A stretch of DNA of 11,830 nucleotides, taken from contig JAICHC010000026.1 in the NCBI GenBank assembly GCA_025922795.1, positions 1 through 11,830 of the forward strand. Direction: 5' to 3'. Below the pieces are notes generated by a model. The model was not told the DNA's origin, ran no database searches, and saw only the letters and a program-made list of their open reading frames with translations. Within the stretch, counting starts at the first letter, position 1. Every line of letters begins with the position of its first letter. A program made the translations under genes and the position numbers. This DNA comes from Candidatus Binatia bacterium (lineage in GTDB: Bacteria > Desulfobacterota_B > Binatia > UBA9968). Positions 6,886-11,830 of this stretch are shown here, piece after piece.

Positions 6886-8064
6886 TTAGTCGAAATAGCC
6901 GGCCTTGTGCGCCCAGAGCCATAGATAGGCGATTTTCTCATTATGCAATTCGGCGTAACCCACGTGGCCGTAGCGCGGGATCAAGACCACATGCGCGCCG
7001 CGCGTTGCGGCGGCGTACTTGGCGCCCATAAACATCTCGCGCTTGTGTTCGAGGTTGTCGCCCCGGACCCAATGTCCTTTGTCATTTTCTCCGACGGTCA
7101 ACAACACGTGGATCGACTTTAACCACTTCGAGTCGGGTTCCTGCAGGTGGTCGAAATACTCTTCGCGCGGTAGGCCGGTGCGCTTGGCATACTCGTCGAG
7201 AATCCCCACCGCGGCATTGTGCTGATTGTCGCACAGGCTGGTTTTCATCTGGGAGCGCAGCGGGCTGACCAGACGAATATAATCGTCGGCGCCGCCCCAG
7301 GGCGTTAGGTCCTCCGGATCGATATACCCCGATTCTTTGAATGAGTCGGGTGACCGGCGCGAGACGTGATCGATCGGTTTTTCGACGTACTTTTCGGCGC
7401 CCGTCGTATCGCGCCATTGCTTACGCCAGCCGTCGGGACCGCCGCTGCCGAACCCGACGATGCCGATGACTTTGGTTCTTTCCGAAAAACGACTGAGATG
7501 GGCGGCCATCGGTCCGCCGGTGGAATGGCCGAAGACGATGATTTCCCGGCCGGCGAAATGTCGGTCGGTGAGCAAGCCCGCACCCTGGAGGATGACATTG
7601 AACGTGCACTTCAAATTGCGGTCGAGAATCTCCTGCTCCGCCAGATCGCGATCGAAAAGATAGATCGGATTGCGCTCGGCGACAGGCTGTTTCCAGACGC
7701 CGCCCGGCGGGTAGTGGCCCGGATAGGTGAGCGCCAATACTTTGAATCCCTGAGCGGCGAGCACCCGGGCAAGCCCCGGCCGGCCGTCGGGCGTCAGGTC
7801 CATGATTTTTTCACTGCCGGCACCGCCATGGAAGAAGACAAAAGCCCGGCGTGCGTCGGTTTCCTCGCGAGGTGAATAGACGGTGCCGTGCATGTCCCAA
7901 TCATAGCCGTTGCGCTGGAAACGGACCGTGGCATCGATACTGGTGAATTCACGGGCGGTGTGAGGCGGCTGGATCGCCAGCCATTCATCCCAGTCGAGTT
8001 TTAACAGCAGCTCGCGCGAAGTAAGCCCATCGATAAATTTTTCCCTGATTCCCTTGCCGGTCAT
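6886..8064 (-). CDS. Alpha/beta hydrolase, 392 residues
   Basis: Predicted cytoplasmic serine hydrolase (esterase, amidase or C-C hydrolase). Landmarks of the fold: the oxyanion-hole strand AFVFFHGGAG (74-83), LTYPGHY (112-118), the nucleophile elbow FGHSTGG with S181, a probable acid in VGENDKGHW (D328), and the catalytic His in PRYGHVGY (H367). The triad order and spacing are normal. An insertion of about 110 residues between strand 6 and the acid (roughly 210-315) would form a large cap. The 30-residue N-terminal lead (SRELLLKLDWDEWLAIQPP) is charged and is not a signal peptide. The start is supported by GAGGG (8070-8074), which overlaps the TAG stop of the upstream deacetylase, so the two genes look translationally coupled. 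The substrate cannot be named. Confidence 0.88.
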   Translation of the reverse strand: MTGKGIREKFIDGLTSRELLLKLDWDEWLAIQPPHTAREFTSIDATVRFQRNGYDWDMHGTVYSPREETDARRAFVFFHGGAGSEKIMDLTPDGRPGLARVLAAQGFKVLALTYPGHYPPGGVWKQPVAERNPIYLFDRDLAEQEILDRNLKCTFNVILQGAGLLTDRHFAGREIIVFGHSTGGPMAAHLSRFSERTKVIGIVGFGSGGPDGWRKQWRDTTGAEKYVEKPIDHVSRRSPDSFKESGYIDPEDLTPWGGADDYIRLVSPLRSQMKTSLCDNQHNAAVGILDEYAKRTGLPREEYFDHLQEPDSKWLKSIHVLLTVGENDKGHWVRGDNLEHKREMFMGAKYAAATRGAHVVLIPRYGHVGYAELHNEKIAYLWLWAHKAGYFD

Positions 8065-8073
8065 GGTGTCCCT

Positions 8074-8904
8074 CTATGGTTTGCCGACGTAGTTGTCCAG
8101 GTAATATTTGGCGATCTCGCCTTTGGTGCAACACCAAACGCCGGGAAATCCTTTGGCGTAGCGTATACATTCTTCAAACACGCCGATGATATTTGGCCTT
8201 CCGCCGATATGCGCGTGGACCAGACAATCGATCAGCTTCGGCGCGCCCGCTTGGCCTTCAGCGTAAAGCCAGTCGAACGCGGCCTTGAAACTATCGAAGT
8301 AAAACCGCGCGGGATTTTTCGCGTTAAAGAGGAGGGAAAGATCGTTTGCGTAATCGAGCCGCGGCATGATGACCAAGTTTTTGCCGTTGACAACGCGATG
8401 CTGTGGAATATCGGGCCCCGGCAAGTCGCCGGTCCAGAAGATTCCTTCCTCAACGAAGTTAGCGAAGGTGTATTCGTTGATCCTATGCCCGGGGCTGACC
8501 CAGCCCACGGGGCGTTTACCGGTCACGGCCGCGAGGCCGTCGAGCGTTCGCTTGATGAGATCTCTTTCCTTAGCCGCGTCCAGCGAGCTTAGGGCCGTGT
8601 CATTGACCCAACCGTGACCGACGATTTCATGACCGGCTGTGTGGAGTTCCCGTAGCGCGTCCGGAAAGTCTTCAGCGATCCTCCCATTGGTGTCGATCGT
8701 GCCGCTGACGGCGTTGCGCGCAAGGACCTCCATGATTCGCCAGATGCCGGCTTTACCGCCGTATTCGCCATAGGCGAGGGAGGCGTAGTCCGGTTTATCG
8801 CCGCCCTGACGGTACTGAGACGACTTCTTAAAAGCCTCGAAGGCGACAAAAAAGCTAACCGCGATCTTGGCGTCGTTTGGCCATCTGAGTGGCGTGGGTC
8901 TCAT
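8074..8904 (-). CDS. Polysaccharide deacetylase family protein, PuuE allantoinase-like branch
   Basis: 276-residue NodB-fold hydrolase without a signal peptide, so cytoplasmic. The pattern follows the PuuE/HpPgdA-like branch rather than classical chitin deacetylases: DAKIAVSFFVAFEAF (11-25), where the usual TFDDG Asp is replaced (E23); YGEYGGKAGIWRIMEVL (45-61), matching the family's Y-x-Y-G-x-R-x-G-x-W-R block; GHEIVGHGWVN (91-101), with H97 kept and the second His of H-x3-H replaced by N101; RPVGWVSPGHR (131-141); and HAHIGGRP (230-237). The branch includes metal-independent allantoinases that open cyclic ureides, so a role in hydrolysing a cyclic amide is plausible; a sugar deacetylase is less likely. 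AGGAGG at 8913-8918, eight bases before the ATG, sets the start. It is the first gene of the cassette, with the alpha/beta hydrolase 9 bases downstream. Confidence 0.85.
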   Translation of the reverse strand: MRPTPLRWPNDAKIAVSFFVAFEAFKKSSQYRQGGDKPDYASLAYGEYGGKAGIWRIMEVLARNAVSGTIDTNGRIAEDFPDALRELHTAGHEIVGHGWVNDTALSSLDAAKERDLIKRTLDGLAAVTGKRPVGWVSPGHRINEYTFANFVEEGIFWTGDLPGPDIPQHRVVNGKNLVIMPRLDYANDLSLLFNAKNPARFYFDSFKAAFDWLYAEGQAGAPKLIDCLVHAHIGGRPNIIGVFEECIRYAKGFPGVWCCTKGEIAKYYLDNYVGKP

Positions 8905-8924
8905 CAGTCGAGCCTCCTCATGGC

Positions 8925-9104
8925 ATGTCGGAAGGCCCTTTGCCGATTCGCCTAAAAGTTTTTACTCTGTGGCTGCGGGAATATGTTGGGTTGCTGGAAA
9001 AAGATTTCTGCCGGCAAATCTGCATGGTGCCTCGCAAAAGTAACAGCAGCAGATACTATCAAGCTGCAGTGAACAGGGTCAAACGACGGCTGGAAGCAGC
9101 TTGA
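8925..9104 (+). CDS. Doubtful small ORF in the gap between the two minus-strand clusters
   Basis: An ATG at 8925 opens 59 codons with a plausible composition: a hydrophobic/amphipathic stretch (LKVFTLWLREYVGLLEKDF) and a basic tail (SSRYYQAAVNRVKRRLEAA). It runs opposite to both flanking operons and occupies most of the 275-base gap between them. There is no Shine-Dalgarno, and the frame extends back to 8889 inside the deacetylase gene. It could be a small membrane-associated or regulatory protein, but chance is at least as likely. Confidence 0.2.
   Translation: MSEGPLPIRLKVFTLWLREYVGLLEKDFCRQICMVPRKSNSSRYYQAAVNRVKRRLEAA
8998..9021 (-). terminator. Weak terminator-like hairpin downstream of the nuoF-like gene
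   Basis: On the minus strand AGATTT (9021-9016) pairs with AAATCT (9007-9002) around GCCGGCAG, and a T run continues to 8998. The stem is AT-rich and lies about 160 bases past the NuoF stop, so it is only a candidate end for that transcript. No convincing promoter for the deacetylase operon was found in 8905-9179. Confidence 0.22.
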
Positions 9105-9111
9105 GAGTTTA

Positions 9112-9130
9112 GGCGCCACGTGACGGCGCT
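9112..9130 (-). other. Short GC-rich hairpin in the intergenic gap
   Basis: GGCGCC (9112-9117) pairs with GGCGCT (9125-9130; five Watson-Crick pairs and one wobble) across ACGTGAC, about 50 bases downstream of the NuoF stop. No T run follows on either strand, so it is more likely an mRNA end structure or chance than a terminator. Confidence 0.25.
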
Positions 9131-9168
9131 GAGGACTCCACGAGATGGCGCGATCCGCTGAAACGCGC

Positions 9169-9188
9169 GCAAATTGGCGTCAATTTGC
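9169..9188 (-). other. Inverted repeat spanning the nuoF-like stop codon
   Basis: GCAAATT (9169-9175) and AATTTGC (9182-9188) form a perfect seven-base-pair stem with a six-base loop that contains part of the TGA stop (9180-9182). No T run follows. It may protect the mRNA end or be incidental. Confidence 0.3.
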
Positions 9189-10439
9189 CGGGCACTTGCC
9201 GGTGCTGAGATGGGCTTCGAAATCTTCGGGAAACAGCTTGAGCGCGCTTTCGATGGGCGGACCGGGCATCGCGATCAGATTGCAGAAGCCTTTGCCTTTG
9301 TTGAAAGCCAGGATCTTGCCGAACTGCTCAAGAATAGGCTGACCCCCCTGGCCTGCCTGAACCTTTTTCATCATCATTGCTAGGGTACTGGTCTCCATGC
9401 GGCACGCCGGACACTGGCCGCAGGATTCCTCAGCGAAAAATTCCGCGATCCGCAAAACTTCTTCGACGATGCAACAGTCTTCCGCGACTAGACGCACAAC
9501 GCCGCAGCCCAACGCCGAACCTGCCTCGCGCATCGAATTGTGATCCAGAGGCGTATCGATTTTATCGGCGGGTAGGAAGGCCGAGGAGGGCGCCGCCGGC
9601 ATGATCGCCTTGATCTTTTTGCCGCCTTTGATTCCGCCGCCGCACTCTTCGATCAAGTAGCGCAAGGGCGTGCCGAAGGGCAGTTCATAAACTCCCGGGC
9701 GGTTGACGTCATCATTGAGCGAGAAAATCATCGTGCCCGAGCTCTCGGCGGTGCCGAACTTGCGGTACCACTCGGCTCCTTTGAGCACGATCGGCGCAAT
9801 GTTGGCCAGAGTCTCGACGTTGTTCACCACCGTCGGTTTGCCGAACAAACCGGCCGTGACCGGGAACGGCGGCTTCTGGCGTGGCCACGGCTTTTTCCCT
9901 TCGATGACATCGAGTGCCGCCGTATCTTCGCCGGCGACGTAGTTGTGGGGTGCGGCAACGACTTCGATGTCGAGATTAAAGGCGCTGCCGAGCACCTGAT
10001 CGCTCCAATAAGCGGTGCTCTTCGCCTCGGTGAGCGCGTCATTGACGGTTTGGATCGCGGTATCGTAACGCGCGTTGATGTAAAGATAAGCCTTCGCCGC
10101 ACGGATGGCATAGGCGCCAAGGATGGTGCCTTCGATGACCAAGTGAGGAAGAGTTTCCAGTAGCACGCGATCTTTTTTGCTGCCGGGTTCGTCCTCGCCG
10201 CCGTTCAATACCAGATAGCGAGGCTCCCCCGGAGCTTCGCTAGTCAATTGCCATTTTTTTCCGGTCGGAAATCCCGCACCACCCCGGCCGCGCAGGCCGG
10301 CGTCCGAAATGATTTTGATAATTTCTTCAGGAGGAGACTCGACCGCCTTGGCCAAGGCTTGGTAACCGCCGCGAGCACGGTATTCCTCCAAACCCTCACG
10401 ACCTTCGGGTATGGCCTGAGGGAAAAGGATGCCTTCCAT
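9180..10439 (-). CDS. nuoF: NuoF-like NADH-oxidising FMN/[4Fe-4S] subunit
   Basis: Flavoprotein that should accept hydride from NADH on FMN and pass electrons through a [4Fe-4S] centre. 419 residues, normal for NuoF/HydB/HndC-type subunits. Visible features: GLRGRGGAGFPTGKKW (48-63), the NAD/FMN glycine loop; NGGEDEPGSKKDR (79-91), the second FMN block; GEDTAALDVIEGKKPWPRQKPPFP (170-193) and GKPTVVNNVETLANI (200-214); an SLBB-like region about 240-295; and the cluster ligands C340, C343, C346 and C386, spaced as in complex I. The Asp of the usual NADE-x-EPG is Gly81, and the usual IPGG loop is MPAAPSS (280-286), so this is a divergent member. No NuoG-like gene is adjacent. It starts 3 bases after the NuoE-like stop and has little Shine-Dalgarno of its own, suggesting translational coupling. 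The partner is probably the adjacent ferredoxin and perhaps the BoxB-like oxygenase. Confidence 0.88.
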   Translation of the reverse strand: MEGILFPQAIPEGREGLEEYRARGGYQALAKAVESPPEEIIKIISDAGLRGRGGAGFPTGKKWQLTSEAPGEPRYLVLNGGEDEPGSKKDRVLLETLPHLVIEGTILGAYAIRAAKAYLYINARYDTAIQTVNDALTEAKSTAYWSDQVLGSAFNLDIEVVAAPHNYVAGEDTAALDVIEGKKPWPRQKPPFPVTAGLFGKPTVVNNVETLANIAPIVLKGAEWYRKFGTAESSGTMIFSLNDDVNRPGVYELPFGTPLRYLIEECGGGIKGGKKIKAIMPAAPSSAFLPADKIDTPLDHNSMREAGSALGCGVVRLVAEDCCIVEEVLRIAEFFAEESCGQCPACRMETSTLAMMMKKVQAGQGGQPILEQFGKILAFNKGKGFCNLIAMPGPPIESALKLFPEDFEAHLSTGKCPAN

Positions 10440-10442
10440 GAA

Positions 10443-10766
10443 CTAGATGACCCCCGTATCGAGGAGTTGGTAGATGAGTTCTTTGAGAGATGAGTCGATG
10501 GTATCCAAGCGTTGCACATGAGGCCCGCCGGCAAGATGCTCCGTGATCTCATCTAGGTCCTCCACTTTCACCTTGGCGTACCAATTCTTCTCAGGATAAA
10601 GCACGATATTGGGACCCTCTTGGCAAGCACCGAAGCACATGTAAGGCTTGACTTCGACGTCGGTCAGACCCTTAGCGGCAACGCGCTTTTCGAGCTCGAC
10701 CATGAGCTGCTCCGAACCGCGCGACTTACAATCGATATTTTGACAAACGAGACACACTCGGCTCAC
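10443..10766 (-). CDS. NuoE-like thioredoxin-fold [2Fe-2S] ferredoxin
   Basis: 107-residue electron carrier of the thioredoxin-like [2Fe-2S] family, equal to the C-terminal half of NuoE and to free ferredoxins of the Aquifex Fd4 type; the N-terminal helical half of full NuoE is absent. The ligand set is C8-x4-C13 and C44-x3-C48, the NuoE pattern; C5 is an extra cysteine nearby. C-Q-E-G-P-N-I-V-L-Y-P (48-58) and W-Y-A-K-V (62-66) are family hallmarks. A tail of about 25 residues (83-107) follows the fold. The start codon is GTG at 10766, with AAGGAG at 10773-10778 six bases upstream. It is directly upstream of the NuoF-like gene (3-base gap) and 66 bases downstream of the BoxB-like gene. It probably takes electrons from the NuoF flavin. 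Confidence 0.85.
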   Translation of the reverse strand: MSRVCLVCQNIDCKSRGSEQLMVELEKRVAAKGLTDVEVKPYMCFGACQEGPNIVLYPEKNWYAKVKVEDLDEITEHLAGGPHVQRLDTIDSSLKELIYQLLDTGVI

Positions 10767-10772
10767 TGGTTT

Positions 10773-10778
10773 CTCCTT
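10773..10778 (-). promoter_or_regulatory. Shine-Dalgarno supporting the GTG start of the NuoE-like gene
   Basis: AAGGAG on the minus strand stands six bases before GTG at 10766. The protein starts right before the first cluster cysteine region, as in free ferredoxins, so the GTG is credible. Confidence 0.65.
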
Positions 10779-10832
10779 GCCGTCTAATTACTAGTGTATG
10801 TCGGGAGATGCAACAGCAGCTGGCTCTCGACG

Positions 10833-11830
10833 CTAATTCATCTGTATCTGCGCGACCCAGTCTTTGCCCTTGATGATCTCCGCCAATATTTTTTCATCGC
10901 TCTCCGTGGGCAGAACTTCGGCCAGATGCTTCGCGTAAGTTTCGCCAGATAGCTGTTCGCCGGTGACGCTGTAAGTCTTGCCGACGTATTCGCCGATGGA
11001 GCGGTTAAACTTCAGATCGGGAGCGTAGAGCTTGGGCTGATCCGCCGGGATCAACTGATTAAGCTGGTGGATCAACTTGGCGCTCTCTATCATATAATGC
11101 CGGCGCGCCAGATCGTTGAGCTTATCCTTTTCCGCAGGAACTGATGCTTCATGCTCATCCATTCGGCCTTTCAGGCCCCAGGTGTAGGCCCAGTGCGCCG
11201 AGGAGGAGTGGTCGGTTCCGAACAGGTCATACGCGGTGGACAACCACTTGTTGAAGTATTTTTGCACGATTGGAACGGGAATCTTTCCCGCTCGAAGGAT
11301 GCGCGTCAGGCCGGTGTGGCCCGTGAACATGTGAAAAAATTCTTCCTTGAGCATGGCCGTTACGCTTTCCGCCAACGGAGCAAATGCAGAGTGAGACAAC
11401 ATGGTCAGCTGATATTTGCCGTCGCGATCGACGAATTCTGTATAGGTAAAAAAATCGAGCCAGTTATTGACCGGAGCGTTGAATGAACCGAGCAAACGGT
11501 CGCCCCGAAAGGCGCGGCGCTCGAGAAGTTTCCGGGCCTCTAATTTACCGGAATCGCCAAAATAATTGACCAGCAGGTAACACATCTGCCAACCGTGACG
11601 CATTTCCTCGCTATTAACGCGGGTCAATGATTGACGGTCGTAATCCGTCGGTGCCGTATCGAGCAGGTTTTTTTGCTGTTCAACCGATGCGAACTCGGTG
11701 TCGCCCTGGTATACGATCAAGTTCATCAAGGCGTCGCGAATCGATTGATTAGGAATCTGAGTAACCCGCTGCCACTTTGGCTGACCCTTGAAATCACCGA
11801 ATTCGATATCGGGGGAGTGCAATTCGCCGA
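10833..11830 (-). CDS. boxB: BoxB-like diiron oxygenase (benzoyl-CoA 2,3-epoxidase / phenylacetate catabolism family), 5' end outside the window
   Basis: Ferritin-like diiron oxygenase that in the box pathway forms the 2,3-epoxide of benzoyl-CoA. About 332 codons are visible; full BoxB has around 470 residues, so roughly the first 120 are missing. The frame is open to the window edge, and the TTG at 11822 is read as internal (G-E-L-H), not as a start. Numbering from that Leu as 1, recognisable blocks are IEFGDFKGQPKW (6-17), QGDTEFASVEQQ (39-50), NSEEMRHGW (70-78), TEFVDRDGKYQL (128-139), LKEEFFHMF (158-166), FGTDHSSSAHWAYTWGLKGR (201-220) and LPTESDE (304-310). Likely iron ligands are E43, E73, H76, D134, E161 and H164. 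The C-terminus is shorter than in BoxB by about 20 residues. Another aryl-CoA substrate is possible. The gene heads the cluster with the NuoE- and NuoF-like genes. Confidence 0.82.
   Translation of the reverse strand, partial: GELHSPDIEFGDFKGQPKWQRVTQIPNQSIRDALMNLIVYQGDTEFASVEQQKNLLDTAPTDYDRQSLTRVNSEEMRHGWQMCYLLVNYFGDSGKLEARKLLERRAFRGDRLLGSFNAPVNNWLDFFTYTEFVDRDGKYQLTMLSHSAFAPLAESVTAMLKEEFFHMFTGHTGLTRILRAGKIPVPIVQKYFNKWLSTAYDLFGTDHSSSAHWAYTWGLKGRMDEHEASVPAEKDKLNDLARRHYMIESAKLIHQLNQLIPADQPKLYAPDLKFNRSIGEYVGKTYSVTGEQLSGETYAKHLAEVLPTESDEKILAEIIKGKDWVAQIQMN

Noticed and set aside
7366..7875. 169-codon plus-strand frame antisense to the alpha/beta hydrolase.
   Set aside because: Shadow of the GC-rich hydrolase gene; no independent coding evidence.
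11820..11822. TTG as the true start of the BoxB-like protein.
   Set aside because: The frame stays open to the window edge and homology to BoxB begins right at the first visible residues, around residue 120 of the full protein, so the 5' end lies outside the window.

Overview
The window (11,830 bases, moderately GC-rich) looks like chromosomal DNA of a free-living Gram-negative-type bacterium. Three periplasmic solute-binding proteins (two Tat-exported, one Sec-exported), a NuoF-type diaphorase and a BoxB-type aromatic-CoA oxygenase point to an aerobic or facultative heterotroph living on varied organic nitrogen and aromatic compounds. Lineage cannot be fixed from sequence alone. There is no sign of phage, transposon, CRISPR, rRNA or tRNA.

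Left part (plus strand, 52-3353): two tandem paralogous family-5 (peptide/nickel/opine type) ABC solute-binding proteins, each with a twin-arginine signal. They are separated by a 236-base gap that holds a long interrupted hairpin, and the second is followed by an intrinsic terminator. No permease or ATPase lies in the window. Next comes a 180-residue protein of unknown function (3475-4017, plus) that ends 11 bases from a convergent amidohydrolase.

Middle part (minus strand, read from 8904 down to 4029): a tight catabolic cassette. Its genes encode a PuuE-like polysaccharide deacetylase/allantoinase-family protein, an alpha/beta hydrolase (9-base gap, SD overlapping the upstream stop), a Sec-exported iron/polyamine-type solute-binding protein (20-base gap, perfect SD) and, 122 bases on, a family-3 amidohydrolase. 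Inside those 122 bases sits an unannotated 24-codon ORF with a strong SD whose stop overlaps the amidohydrolase start as ATGA, suggesting a leader peptide that couples translation. The three hydrolases and the binding protein read as an uptake-and-hydrolysis unit for an amide, cyclic amide or N-acyl compound; this is inference.

Right part (minus strand, 11830 down to 9180): the 3' two-thirds or so of a BoxB-like (benzoyl-CoA 2,3-epoxidase type) diiron oxygenase cut by the window edge, then a short NuoE-like [2Fe-2S] thioredoxin-fold ferredoxin (GTG start) and, 3 bases on, a NuoF-like FMN/NADH/[4Fe-4S] subunit. The arrangement suggests that an NADH-diaphorase module borrowed from complex I or hydrogenases may feed electrons to the oxygenase in place of the classical BoxA reductase. 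Together with the hidden leader ORF, this is the most interesting feature of the window.
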